Below, piece by piece: positions 1 to 8,639 of a DNA stretch of 61,512 nucleotides. The translations under genes were made by a program, and so were the position numbers. The notes beneath the pieces are model-generated. The model worked only from the letters and a program-made list of their open reading frames with translations. It did no database searches and had not been told where the DNA came from. Position 1 is the first letter of the stretch. The number at the start of each line of letters is the position of its first letter. This stretch comes from Hyphomicrobiales bacterium (lineage in GTDB: Bacteria; Pseudomonadota; Alphaproteobacteria; Rhizobiales; Devosiaceae), in assembly GCA_015490455.1 (NCBI GenBank), contig WFXU01000028.1:1-61512 (forward strand). Direction: 5' to 3'.

Positions 1-142
1 CATTTTTTATAGTTTTACGCATTAAATTTTCATCACCCCCATGCGCGCCGCAGGCAATGGAAGCGCTAGAAATAATTTTTATTAATTCATCATCAAATTC
101 TGCCCCCTCCCCCATATCGGCATTAAGATCTATCAATTTCAT
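1..142 (-). CDS. pxpA: 5-oxoprolinase subunit PxpA (LamB/YcsF family), 5' part only
   Basis: Only the first 47 codons are in the window; the gene runs off the left edge. The start reads [13 protein letters not shown] and continues to ACGAHGGDE, matching the N-terminus of LamB/YcsF proteins, which form the catalytic A subunit of the prokaryotic ATP-dependent 5-oxoprolinase (5-oxoproline to glutamate). The ATG follows the pxpC stop codon with no spacer, so the two are translationally linked. It is the last gene of a minus-strand pxpB-pxpC-pxpA operon, which supports the assignment despite the truncation. Confidence 0.85.
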   Translation of the reverse strand, partial: MKLIDLNADMGEGAEFDDELIKIISSASIACGAHGGDENLMRKTIKN

Positions 143-1063
143 TTATATTTCCTTCAATAAAGATTGTGCATATTCAAGAGTTATTGGGCGAAAATAAATT
201 TCACTTTTGGGGCGCATTTGTAAAAAATCGTCAATATCAGAACTAATAATAGTTCCAATTCTTGGATATCCCCCGCTTGGCTGGTGGTCACGCATTAAAA
301 TTATGGGTGTTCCATCACCCAAAATTTGAATATCCCCGACAACTACTGGCTCTGATACTAAAGAGAGCTGGGTAAAATCGCTAAACACTCCCTCTTTATC
401 AATTAGCTGCACCCCCATACGATTGAGATTAGCGCTGATAAGAAAAGGCTTTTGACAAAAATTATCTAAAATTTGTTTTGGAAATATATTTTGATGTAAT
501 CCCCATATAAAGCGAAAAATATTATTTTCTCTTTGTTGCGGTATTTTAATTTTTTCTTTTTGCTTTTTTTGCTTATTTTCTATCTTATTTTCATCTTCCA
601 AATAAATAATATCTCCTTTTCTTAGTGCTCTACCATCAATTCCGCCAATTCCAGCTATAATATTGGTTGAGACACTAGCTAGAACGGGTCTGATTTTAAT
701 CTCTTTTGCAAATTGCACATATCCATAATTGCCCCATTTACCCGGCTTTATTTCTATTTTACTATTATTTTTTATATTGTAATAATTATTCCATTTTTCT
801 TTTTTTCCATTAATATAGAGCGAAAAATCAGCTCCGCTAAAAGCTGCTTTAATATTTTGCCCCTCATAGTGGAAATCAATCCCGCTTGTGGTAATTTCAA
901 TCGCATTATTCTCACTAAGGCCAAGTAAATTTACCCCATAATAAAAACCTTTCCTATCCATAATGCCTGAAGCACTTATGCCAAATTCTAACTGATTAAA
1001 GCGGCCTACATCTTGGATAGTTATTTGTGGCCCCGCTCTTAAAATTCTAATTTTTGACTTCAT
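143..1063 (-). CDS. pxpC: 5-oxoprolinase subunit C (biotin-dependent carboxyltransferase/KipA-like)
   Basis: 306 aa, close to the usual family length. It opens with a GPQITIQDVGR block (about residues 11-21), then GIMDRKGFYYGVN, the family's MDR signature. Near the C-terminus PIILMRDHQPSGGYPRIG corresponds to the conserved D-x-Q-TTGGYP motif, with SGG in place of TGG. A lysine- and glutamate-rich stretch at about 156-178 looks like an AT-driven linker expansion. PxpC works with PxpB and PxpA in ATP-dependent opening of 5-oxoproline. The KipA alternative (Bacillus sporulation kinase antagonist) is unlikely given the pxpA gene directly downstream. Confidence 0.88.
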   Translation of the reverse strand: MKSKIRILRAGPQITIQDVGRFNQLEFGISASGIMDRKGFYYGVNLLGLSENNAIEITTSGIDFHYEGQNIKAAFSGADFSLYINGKKEKWNNYYNIKNNSKIEIKPGKWGNYGYVQFAKEIKIRPVLASVSTNIIAGIGGIDGRALRKGDIIYLEDENKIENKQKKQKEKIKIPQQRENNIFRFIWGLHQNIFPKQILDNFCQKPFLISANLNRMGVQLIDKEGVFSDFTQLSLVSEPVVVGDIQILGDGTPIILMRDHQPSGGYPRIGTIISSDIDDFLQMRPKSEIYFRPITLEYAQSLLKEI

Positions 1064-1092
1064 TTTATTCGCTAAATCACACTTGCCAAATC

Positions 1093-1737
1093 TTACTCAC
1101 TAAGAAAAATAATTTTCTCCCCGCTTTTTATAAAAATGGGCGGCTGTTTATTAATATCAAAATTTATAAAATCAGTATGGCCAATATGGTGCCAGCCAGT
1201 AGGAATGGAGGTTGCACTTATTGCGGTTTGTCCGGCGGCAAAAATAACAGCGCCCCTTTTAATATTTTTAATTTCTGTTTTGCGCGCTATATGGAGTGAT
1301 TTTTCATGCATTCCGCAATATAAAAAGCCCGGCGCAAAACCAGTTGATAAAACTCTTAAGGGCTGTTTATTATGTAGTTTTATAAATTCTTCCTTTGTTA
1401 GGCCGAGTTTTTCGCAAACCGAATATAAATCTTCACCATCAAAATGAATTTTAATTTTATGCTGCCTTACCATTTCTTTTGGCTGATAATTGTCAAATTC
1501 TAATAAGGCCAATCTAATTTCCCTCATGAGAGAAGCAAAATTAACGCGCAAATTATCATAGCGAATAAATGTTGAAACTAAAAAAGAAGCAATTTCCAAA
1601 ATATTAGCGGGAGGATTTTTCCTTAAAAATTTAGCAAAATTAATCGCCCTTTCATTGGCGTCAATTTGTAAGTCTTTGGCAAATTTCACAATAATTGCAC
1701 TATCGCCTAAGATCCTTATTTCAGCAGCTTTTTTCAT
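1093..1737 (-). CDS. pxpB: 5-oxoprolinase subunit B (KipI-like)
   Basis: 214 aa and first gene of the minus-strand pxp operon, 29 bp upstream of pxpC. Family features are GDSAIIVKF near the N-terminus, STGFAPGFLYCG in the middle (the conserved GF.PGF.Y segment) and AAGQTAISATSIPTGWHHIG towards the end (the AG.QTGIYP...GGW segment). PxpB is the small partner subunit of 5-oxoprolinase and contains the cyclophilin-like KipI fold. The gene is divergent from the FMN-riboswitch-controlled ribN, so both promoters must lie in the 1738-2116 gap. Confidence 0.88.
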   Translation of the reverse strand: MKKAAEIRILGDSAIIVKFAKDLQIDANERAINFAKFLRKNPPANILEIASFLVSTFIRYDNLRVNFASLMREIRLALLEFDNYQPKEMVRQHKIKIHFDGEDLYSVCEKLGLTKEEFIKLHNKQPLRVLSTGFAPGFLYCGMHEKSLHIARKTEIKNIKRGAVIFAAGQTAISATSIPTGWHHIGHTDFINFDINKQPPIFIKSGEKIIFLSE

Positions 1738-1843
1738 ATTTTAATATTGGCTATTATATTATTATTAAACAAGCTATTTTATAAATTTATTTTGCTTTTT
1801 TCTAAAATTTACATTATGTAGTTTCTGTCGTTGCATATTTTAC

Positions 1844-2009
1844 ATTCTCAGGGCGGGGTGAAATTCCCCACCGGCGGTAAGAGGTATTTTAACCTTAAGC
1901 CCGCGAGCGCTAAGGGCCAAATACAGAACTTTATGTTCAGTTTGGCTTTTAGGTCAGCAGATTTGGTGTAAATCCAAAGCCGACGGTTATAGTCCGGATG
2001 GGAGAGAAT
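1844..2009 (+). ncRNA. FMN riboswitch (RFN element)
   Basis: The aptamer is recognisable by its conserved blocks in order: AGGGCGGGGTGAAATTCCCC at 1850-1869, CACCGGCGGTAA, then AGCCCGCGAGCG, GGTCAGCAGATTTGGTG with AATCCAAAGCCGACGGTTAT, and AGTCCGGATGGGAGAGAA. The closing stem P1 pairs ATTCTC (1844-1849) with GAGAAT (2004-2009). It senses flavin mononucleotide. It lies directly upstream of an EamA-type transporter, matching the known riboswitch-ribN arrangement of alphaproteobacteria, so riboflavin import should fall when FMN is plentiful. Confidence 0.96.
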
Positions 2010-2010
2010 G

Positions 2011-2066
2011 GAATAATTATTCGCTTCTTCGCTCTAGCGGAGCGTTTGGTGCGCTTAATATTATTC
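2011..2066 (+). promoter_or_regulatory. Likely expression-platform hairpin of the FMN riboswitch
   Basis: Just after the aptamer, GAATAAT... at 2011 pairs imperfectly with ...ATTATTC ending at 2066, enclosing a strong inner hairpin CGCTC-TAGCG-GAGCG at 2030-2044. No U-tract follows, so a classical terminator is not supported. Control could be at translation initiation; the ribN ribosome binding site lies about 40 bases further on. The pairing was done by eye. Confidence 0.5.
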
Positions 2067-2116
2067 CCTAATCCAAATTATCAACCCTGAGGTAGTTCTG
2101 GATGAAAGGAGTTATT

Positions 2117-3019
2117 ATGAGCCAGACAGCCTCAAAATTCTTAAAAATAACAGATAAAAAACTATCAAAGCCCATATTAGGGGCTTTATTTATGCTATTT
2201 GCTGCCTTTAGTTTTGCTTTGGTTAATTCAGCAAATGATTATTCACAGCAAGTAAATGGTGTATCAGCTCCTGCGGTTGCCTTTTTTCAATATTTATTTG
2301 CCAGTATTTTTGCTTTGCCTTGGATTTTGCGCGAAGGGCGAAAGGCTTTGGCCACCAAAAATCTACATTGGCATATTTTACGGGTTATTCTTTCAGCCAT
2401 TGGTGTGCAGGCATTTGTTGCTTCATTCACTATTATGCCTTTTCCGCAAATTATTGCGCTCGTAATGATATCTCCCTTTTTTGTAATTATCGGGGCTGGA
2501 ATTTTTTTGCGGGAAAAAATAACTTTCTTTCGGGTATTAGCAACTATTGTCGCCTTTAGTGGGGCTATGATTATTCTTGAACCTTGGACTAGTGAATTTA
2601 GCTTTAAGGCTTTATTACCCCTATTGGCAGCATTAGTTTGGGCTGGAGCATCGCTAATCACAAAATATCTGACTTTTGATGAGAAACCTGCAACTATTAC
2701 CGTCTATTTATTAATATTATTAACACCCATTAATTTGCTCTTTTATGCCGGCTCAGGCTTTGCAATTCCAGCTATTTCTGCTCTCTGGCTATTAATAGCT
2801 CTTGGGGTGCTGACAGCTTTGGCGCAATATTTTATTACCAAAGCCTATTCATTAGCAGATGCAGCCTATTTACAGCCATTTGATGATCTAAAATTACCAA
2901 TTAATACTTTGGTTTATCTAGTTATTTTTGGCTATGCACTAAGTGCAAATTTTTGGCCAGGAGCATTATTAATTATTAGCGCTTCTCTTTTCATCGCACT
3001 TTATGAAAATAGAAAATAA
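2117..3019 (+). CDS. ribN: RibN-type riboflavin importer (EamA/DMT family)
   Basis: 300 aa, with about ten hydrophobic segments arranged as two EamA repeats, the drug/metabolite transporter fold. I start at ATG 2117 rather than the in-frame ATG 2102, because AAAGGAG at 2105-2111 is an excellent ribosome binding site for 2117 and would lie inside the longer reading frame. The upstream FMN riboswitch makes riboflavin the likely substrate, as for RibN of Rhizobium and Ochrobactrum. Sequence alone would only support a DMT exporter/importer; the substrate is inferred from the riboswitch. Confidence 0.85.
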   Translation: MSQTASKFLKITDKKLSKPILGALFMLFAAFSFALVNSANDYSQQVNGVSAPAVAFFQYLFASIFALPWILREGRKALATKNLHWHILRVILSAIGVQAFVASFTIMPFPQIIALVMISPFFVIIGAGIFLREKITFFRVLATIVAFSGAMIILEPWTSEFSFKALLPLLAALVWAGASLITKYLTFDEKPATITVYLLILLTPINLLFYAGSGFAIPAISALWLLIALGVLTALAQYFITKAYSLADAAYLQPFDDLKLPINTLVYLVIFGYALSANFWPGALLIISASLFIALYENRK

Positions 3020-3023
3020 TTAA

Positions 3024-3050
3024 AGTGAGCGTCACTTTGTGGCGCTTACT
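3024..3050 (+). terminator. Terminator between convergent ribN and AsmA-like gene
   Basis: AGTGAGCG (3024-3031) pairs with CGCTTACT (3043-3050), with one G-U pair, and is followed by CTTTT. It overlaps the stop codon of the minus-strand AsmA-like gene, so it may serve ribN chiefly. Confidence 0.6.
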
Positions 3051-6000
3051 CTTTTGGGCGCGGAATTTCACGAGAGCGAAATTCAAATAAAGAGCGAAAC
3101 ATGCCAGGGGCTAAGATTGAAGCTGGATTAATGATAAATTTTGGACTATCCAAACTGCCACGTATGGCAAAAGTTACTCCGATTAAGCCTTCACCCTCTC
3201 TACCGCCAAGAACGGCACCAAAAAGTGGTAATTTTTGGAAAATTGAATTAAGACCAAATAAGGGAATATATGTCCCGCTTAAATCATATTGATTGTCCTT
3301 AGTATATATAAAGCCGCGTAAAGTTCCTCCTACCTCGCCCCCATCCAAAACAGCATTAATTATTTCTATCCTGTCAGAACGGCGAATAAAATCCGCCTTG
3401 CCATAATTAAAGCTAATCTTATTTTCTCTGGCAATAAGGGTGCGTGATTGGGGGTGATTGCCCAAAATTTCAGCTAGTTTTTCTTCATCCACAATGGAAA
3501 AATCTCTTAAAAATATTTTACCTAAGCCAATTTTTGTTTCTTTATTGGTTGTCAGCACAAAACTACCCCTACCTCCCAATAAGCGTGGATAAACATTGAG
3601 AAATCTTAATAAAATGCCGGCATCATTAAAGGCCACGCTCATTATGGAGCTTTCTTCAGTTTGATTTGTAGAAATGGAAACCGCATTATTTTGCGAAAAT
3701 TGCGTCTGTAAAGAAACATCGTATATTTCTTCGCCGCGTAAATCCATTTTCAGATTAAAATTATTGGCAATTACTTTATAAAAACCAATTGCCTGTTGTA
3801 ATTTTATATCTAATAATAATCGCCTTTTATATTGGGTAGAGCGCACTCCTCCAGCTGAAGGAGAAGTAAGAGAAAAAGCTCTATTTAAGGTGGGTTTAAG
3901 ATCCATACGTTTACCCCTAATATTTAGGGCATATCCATTTTTCATTGGCTCAATTGAAAGGCTGGCATCATCATTCTTATTTAGAATAAAGGTTGGGAAA
4001 TTAGCGGATTTTAGACCATTATTTTCAATTAATAAATCTCCCTTAAGCCTGACATTGTTAAATGAGAGATTAATATCAGAAAGCAAATATTGCTCTTCTC
4101 TTTGCTTGATAATTGCGCTTAATTCACCATTGACATTTTGTTCTTTTTTAAGGCCAATATCAGCAATATTTAAGCTGGCATTTCTAATATCCGCCGCTAG
4201 CTGAATTGCTTCATCTTCTAAAATTTTAATCGCAAATTTAATCTTTCCCTTCATAAAGGAAGATAAATCAAACCCTAATTGCTTTATTTCAGCAATGGTT
4301 AGTTCGTTAAATAGATAAATATTTGTTTTTTGCCCCAAAATACCATCAATTTTTATTTCTATAGGCAAATTTGCAATATTAGCCTTTCCATCTATTTCAA
4401 AACCATTTTGAGTTGCAGAAAAAGCAAATTCCCCCTTATCAAGCGTAAAGTTTGCTATTGGCGAGAGGCTCAAAAAATCGGAAATATTTCCAATTGCGCT
4501 ATATTTGACATTCTTAACCCTATCTTTTTCTACCACTATATTTGTAGTAATGAAGGTTTCTACATCGGCACGTAAATCATTAAGATTAATAGAAATTGCA
4601 CTTTCATCCAAAATATCTGGTAAATGGGCGCGAATAAAGGTCAAAAGCGAAGGGAAAGCCCCATTAACATTACCAAATAAATTATAGGTTAAAAAATCCG
4701 GATTGGAACTATCAAGAATTAACCCTCCATTCTTAACAATAATATCTCCTTCATTAGTTGGGACTTTAGAGCCTTGCATAGCAAAATTAACAATATTATC
4801 TGTGACCTTAATTTTTGCATCACCTTCAATATTAATTGGTTGCATGCCTTTTAGCGGAATGAGAGAGACATTTTCGCCTATCATTTCAATATTAATTGCC
4901 CCTTTGGGCAAGGGAAGCGCCTCATCTGGTTTGCCAATAGAGCCAATTGGAAAATTAAAAACCATATTGGCACTTTTTAGCCTGCCGGTTTTTACATTTT
5001 TAATAAACCATTTACGCGCGTCAGTTGCGATAAAATATGGCCATAATCTTTTTAGATCATCAAGATAGGCGCCTTCTCCGCCAATTTCAAAATTTAGCCC
5101 AATCCCGCGTTGCACAATATCAAAACGTCCCTTAACGCGAAATTCAACCCCTTCTCTTTTCGCTAACAAATAATCTATTCCTGTTGCGCCATATAGGGGA
5201 GCAGACCAGCCAATAAGGGAAATTTTATCAAATGGATTTTGTGGGGCAAGTAGATCATTTGGATAAATAAATACTCTTTCCGCTTCAACGGACATTCGCA
5301 TAGTGGGGCCGAACATTTCGTCTACGCCCGAGATAAAATCTGCTGAAATTTTACCCGAACTATTCCCTATTCGCACATTTGTTGGCTCTAACGAAAATTT
5401 AGCTAAATCGGGATCCCATAAAATATTGATTTTGTCAGCTCTGACTGGATAATAATCATTATTTATACGAAAATTGCTATTTATTTCACTGATGGTAAAT
5501 TCGCCATTTAATAATTTGGAATTTTGTTTATCAAAACTGACCCCTAAATTTATATTACCTGCTCCCTCAAGGGCAAATATGCTATTTTTATCGTCCAAAA
5601 ATGGCAAAATAGAAGAAAAATCTATATTTTCTATTTCGGCCAATAATTTTACCAAATTATCTTTGGTTTGGCGCCTAAATTTTCCGCTGGTTTTACGCGA
5701 AGCTAATTGCAGAGAAAATTCTCCTGCCACATTGTTATTTCCATCAATAGGATAAAGTTTAAGATTTATATTTTCAAATTGACGCAATAAACCATAAACA
5801 GAATCATGCATATCAACTTTAGCATCAATAATTTGCAATTTTGATATTTTACCAGCACTCACTAATTGCTGAAAAGTCGCAAGACTTTGCTCTGCGGCCT
5901 GAAAATTAAAAATAGCTAAAGCATTATCTGTTCTTAATTCCAGTTTTTCACCGGCTGCATTTATTTTATGAAAATCAATACCTCTGGCGGTTATATTTAT

Positions 6001-6519
6001 TCTTGGATAAGATTTATTCCCCTCTAATATATATATTGCCGCTTCATTGGAATTGGGCTTTTCTTCAACTATTTCAAATTCAGCCAGACGAGGCCCTAAC
6101 AAATCCTGAATAATCTGCAAGTTGGGACGCACAAGCGAAATATTCAAACTTGGCTGACCAATAATTGCTCTAATTGGCGAAAAGCTAACATCTAAAGCTG
6201 CCAGTTTGATTTGCGCGCCATTATCTTTATCAATTATTGTTGCTGGGCTAAATCGTATTGTGGGCAAAAAGCCGCGCTCTAGTGCCAAAGAAACAGAGCC
6301 TAACTCAACTTCATAATTGTCCGGCAGTGCATTTATTGCCGCCTGTTGAATGGGAGCGCGAAAATATTGAAGCGAAATTGGTGTAAATAATAAAATTATA
6401 TATAAAGCTAACAGCGGCAAGAAAAGGGCAAGAAAAATCCAAAAGAAAATTTTGCCCAAATGCTTAAGAAGCCTATTTTCCTTATTTTTGGCAGTTAATT
6501 TTTTGCTAGCTGCATTCAC
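3046..6519 (-). CDS. AsmA-like / DUF3971 envelope protein (YhdP/TamB-type)
   Basis: 1157 aa. One strong transmembrane segment follows a lysine-rich N-terminus (about residues 22-47, FFWIFLALFLPLLALYIILL), and the rest is periplasmic beta-rich repeat sequence typical of AsmA-like proteins. The C-terminal part (GLNSIFQKLPLFGAVLGG, then FAIRGSLDSPKFIINPASIL) is the diagnostic end of the DUF3971/AsmA_2 family. Relatives such as YhdP and TamB form long grooves that move phospholipid between inner and outer membranes. It is divergent from the M23 peptidase gene. Specific function cannot be read from sequence. Confidence 0.85.
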   Translation of the reverse strand: MNAASKKLTAKNKENRLLKHLGKIFFWIFLALFLPLLALYIILLFTPISLQYFRAPIQQAAINALPDNYEVELGSVSLALERGFLPTIRFSPATIIDKDNGAQIKLAALDVSFSPIRAIIGQPSLNISLVRPNLQIIQDLLGPRLAEFEIVEEKPNSNEAAIYILEGNKSYPRINITARGIDFHKINAAGEKLELRTDNALAIFNFQAAEQSLATFQQLVSAGKISKLQIIDAKVDMHDSVYGLLRQFENINLKLYPIDGNNNVAGEFSLQLASRKTSGKFRRQTKDNLVKLLAEIENIDFSSILPFLDDKNSIFALEGAGNINLGVSFDKQNSKLLNGEFTISEINSNFRINNDYYPVRADKINILWDPDLAKFSLEPTNVRIGNSSGKISADFISGVDEMFGPTMRMSVEAERVFIYPNDLLAPQNPFDKISLIGWSAPLYGATGIDYLLAKREGVEFRVKGRFDIVQRGIGLNFEIGGEGAYLDDLKRLWPYFIATDARKWFIKNVKTGRLKSANMVFNFPIGSIGKPDEALPLPKGAINIEMIGENVSLIPLKGMQPINIEGDAKIKVTDNIVNFAMQGSKVPTNEGDIIVKNGGLILDSSNPDFLTYNLFGNVNGAFPSLLTFIRAHLPDILDESAISINLNDLRADVETFITTNIVVEKDRVKNVKYSAIGNISDFLSLSPIANFTLDKGEFAFSATQNGFEIDGKANIANLPIEIKIDGILGQKTNIYLFNELTIAEIKQLGFDLSSFMKGKIKFAIKILEDEAIQLAADIRNASLNIADIGLKKEQNVNGELSAIIKQREEQYLLSDINLSFNNVRLKGDLLIENNGLKSANFPTFILNKNDDASLSIEPMKNGYALNIRGKRMDLKPTLNRAFSLTSPSAGGVRSTQYKRRLLLDIKLQQAIGFYKVIANNFNLKMDLRGEEIYDVSLQTQFSQNNAVSISTNQTEESSIMSVAFNDAGILLRFLNVYPRLLGGRGSFVLTTNKETKIGLGKIFLRDFSIVDEEKLAEILGNHPQSRTLIARENKISFNYGKADFIRRSDRIEIINAVLDGGEVGGTLRGFIYTKDNQYDLSGTYIPLFGLNSIFQKLPLFGAVLGGREGEGLIGVTFAIRGSLDSPKFIINPASILAPGMFRSLFEFRSREIPRPKE

Positions 6520-6685
6520 TTTGGTGCCCGTTTAGTCTTGCTAAAAATTATATTTTTCACTTCGGTAGGAAATAACCAATAACCATGTGCATTAAATACC
6601 AATATTTATTAGGCTATATTTGTTTATTTTTTGTTTGTTAACCATAATATTATAAATTTTTCCCAGTAATTTTGGGAGTATTTAG

Positions 6686-7897
6686 TTGCGACTTTATAAT
6701 TCAGAAAATAAAATCGGGTTTAGAACTTCTTTTGTCCCCTATATTGCCGATGATAATAGAATAAGCCGTAAATTATTCTATTTTATGTTTAGTTTATTAT
6801 TGCTGACAAATATATTAACATTTATAGCACTTTTTTTTAGCGCCGATATTTCCCGCTTTTTAGATTCTAAAAATGCTGAAATTATAGCCGCTTACGAAGA
6901 TAGAATAGCCCAATTAAGAATTGAAGTTGATAGGCTTTATTCGCGTCAATATGCGCAAAATGGTAATCTTAACTTGCAATTAGTAGAGTTAGCGCAAAAA
7001 CAGGCAGCCCTGCTTGAAATTCAACCCATTGTCAAATCTTTAGCCGAAAGCGCAAATAATTTAGGGCTACTAACAGGTAAAAATGAAGTTAATTTGGAAA
7101 CTATTCCCTCCTTTCCGGTAAAAAATGAGTTTGATAATATTAGCACTGGCTCAATTGAAGAACAAAATAACACTAAACAGCAACAAATTAATTCCTTAAG
7201 AAGCTCAATTTATCAACTATCTAATGATATGTTTGATGCTCTTAATTCACTTTCCCTTGCTGCAGAAAAATCAACAAATGAGATAGTTTCTTATTTAGAG
7301 CCAATTGGTTTTGCGCCAAAATTCGGCGTTAATTCCACTCATTATGATAAAAGCGCTATGGGAGGGCCGATGATTGAGGATAATATTAAAACTTCTGAAT
7401 TAAACTTTATTGATGATGCCAATAAATTGCTAGAATCTCTAGAGCGCCTTAAAGAAGCAAAAAGGGCGATAGATTTAGCTCCGATTTTTATGCCTCTTAG
7501 CGGTTCATACCGTCTAAGCTCTAGATATGGAAAAAGGTCAGATCCGATTAATGGGCGTAGAGCTTTTCATTCCGGCAATGATTATGCCGCCCCCTATGGC
7601 TCTGATGTTAGAAGTGCGGGTGATGGTGTGGTAATTTTTGCTGGACTTAAGGGGGGGTATGGGAAGGCCGTTGAAATAAAACATAAAAATGGCATTATCA
7701 CTAGATATGCGCATATGTCAGCATATTTGGTAAGAAAGGGGCAAAATGTAAGAGCTGGCGACCTGATTGGCAAGGTCGGGTCAAGCGGGCGCAGCACTGG
7801 TGCGCATCTTCATTTTGAAGTCCGCTCAACCGATAAGGCTCTGGATCCAAATAAATTTTTACAGGCCGGAAAATATTTAGCCCAATATAGAAATTAA
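6686..7897 (+). CDS. Membrane-anchored M23 (LytM-type) peptidoglycan endopeptidase
   Basis: 403 aa: cytoplasmic N-terminus, one transmembrane helix (about 30-52), a coiled-coil-like periplasmic region (about 60-280) and a C-terminal M23 domain. Zinc-ligand motifs are intact: His295-x3-Asp299 (FHSGNDYAAPYG) and His374-x-His376 (GAHLHFEV), so it should be catalytic and not a LytM-degenerate activator. The start is TTG at 6686, supported by TGGGAG seven bases upstream and no better ATG. It probably cleaves peptide crosslinks during growth or division. Rhizobial polar-growth factors such as RgsM have a similar architecture, but orthology is not shown. Confidence 0.87.
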   Translation: MRLYNSENKIGFRTSFVPYIADDNRISRKLFYFMFSLLLLTNILTFIALFFSADISRFLDSKNAEIIAAYEDRIAQLRIEVDRLYSRQYAQNGNLNLQLVELAQKQAALLEIQPIVKSLAESANNLGLLTGKNEVNLETIPSFPVKNEFDNISTGSIEEQNNTKQQQINSLRSSIYQLSNDMFDALNSLSLAAEKSTNEIVSYLEPIGFAPKFGVNSTHYDKSAMGGPMIEDNIKTSELNFIDDANKLLESLERLKEAKRAIDLAPIFMPLSGSYRLSSRYGKRSDPINGRRAFHSGNDYAAPYGSDVRSAGDGVVIFAGLKGGYGKAVEIKHKNGIITRYAHMSAYLVRKGQNVRAGDLIGKVGSSGRSTGAHLHFEVRSTDKALDPNKFLQAGKYLAQYRN

Positions 7898-7942
7898 CTA
7901 CTTATAGGCTTTGCAAAATGAAGCATTATACAATAAATAGAC

Positions 7943-8014
7943 AGTCGACCGTGAAGAATTTTATTGATATTTTTGACATCTTCTCCTATTGAGCATTTAA
8001 TATTGCAAGATTTC
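7943..8014 (+). repeat. Truncated copy (R1) of the TIR repeat family R
   Basis: The sequence from AGTCGACCGTGAAGAATTTT through TGAGCATTTAATATTGC matches the left half of the repeats at 30591-30776, 43184-43348 and, inverted, 47751-47937. The right half is missing: similarity stops at about 8014, where the E-type element begins. Confidence 0.75.
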
Positions 8015-8015
8015 A

Positions 8016-8163
8016 ACTCCCCTTAGGTGGGGCAAATCAGCCCATAGCTTTAAGTTATGGCGCTTGCCCAACCAGCCAGACTCGCGCTTTCGCACCGCGC
8101 CTTGTTAGAGAGGACTGATTTGACTTCAAAATGGTTCAAAATAATCAGGGAAAAGCTCTAAGC
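8016..8163 (-). repeat. Partial copy (E1) of a TIR-bounded repeat, second copy at 50798-51068
   Basis: On the minus strand this reads GCTTAGAGCTTTTCCCTGAT, then TTGAACCATTTTGAAGTC, AAATCAGTCC and a GC-rich core, ending at CCCCACC. The same order of blocks occurs at 50798-50940. Internal pairings CAAATCAG (8033-8040) with CTGATTTG (8115-8122), and GGGCAA with TTGCCC, are conserved or nearly so. Only one terminal end is present; the other half of the element is lacking. Confidence 0.75.
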
Positions 8164-8345
8164 AAAAAAGAACAAAATTGAGAGAAAGAAAAGGGCGAAA
8201 GGACGAGAAATGCACAGATGGCTTAGCTGGTACGCAAAACCAGAAAATCCAAGCCTTTGCCATCTATGCGCTCTGATATTCTGTTCAGATATAAAGTTAC
8301 TCTTATCATATTGAACAGCCTTCATATGGGTACTCCGTACAAAAC
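8158..8345. other. Structured intergenic segment upstream of parE, with a possible 55-aa ORF
   Basis: Three stem-loops lie close together: AGATGGC with GCCATCT (about 8215-8265, enclosing CTGG/CCAG), CTGTTCA (8281-8287) with TGAACAG (8312-8318), and CATAtGGG with CCCcTATG near 8323-8352. On the minus strand a 55-codon frame runs from ATG at 8325 to TAG at 8158-8160, reading MKAVQYDKSNFISEQ through HRWQRLGFSGF to SILFFFA. I cannot tell whether this is a small RNA, a small protein or repeat-derived DNA. It matches no tRNA, SRP RNA, 6S RNA or RNase P RNA that I know. The rest of the gap, 8350-8639, is AT-rich with no recognisable feature. Confidence 0.3.
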
Positions 8346-8639
8346 CCCTATGCGGCTATTATTAACAAAGCTCACTTAAAAAAGTGCTGATACAAAGCAA
8401 ATTAAAAGTAAAGATAGGCAGTTTTTGCCGCCAAATTTGTTCAATTTTGAACCAATTTCTTTTTTTTTGAGATTTTTTATTAAAATAACAAATAATATTT
8501 TAAGCTCAACAGGTCTATTCAACATAAATTCTATACATGTAAAATTCCCATTTATGCTAATAATTTATCAATGCGATTCGTTTAAACAGCTATTAACCAG
8601 CTAAACAACTAAATATTAATTGATTGATATGAAAGATAA

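Noticed and set aside
8209-8275. A short plus-strand frame (MHRWLSWYAKPENPSLC..) with two tryptophan codons before hairpins, resembling a trp-type leader peptide
   Set aside because: The next gene is parE, not an amino-acid biosynthesis gene; there is no ribosome binding site and no terminator with a U-tract.
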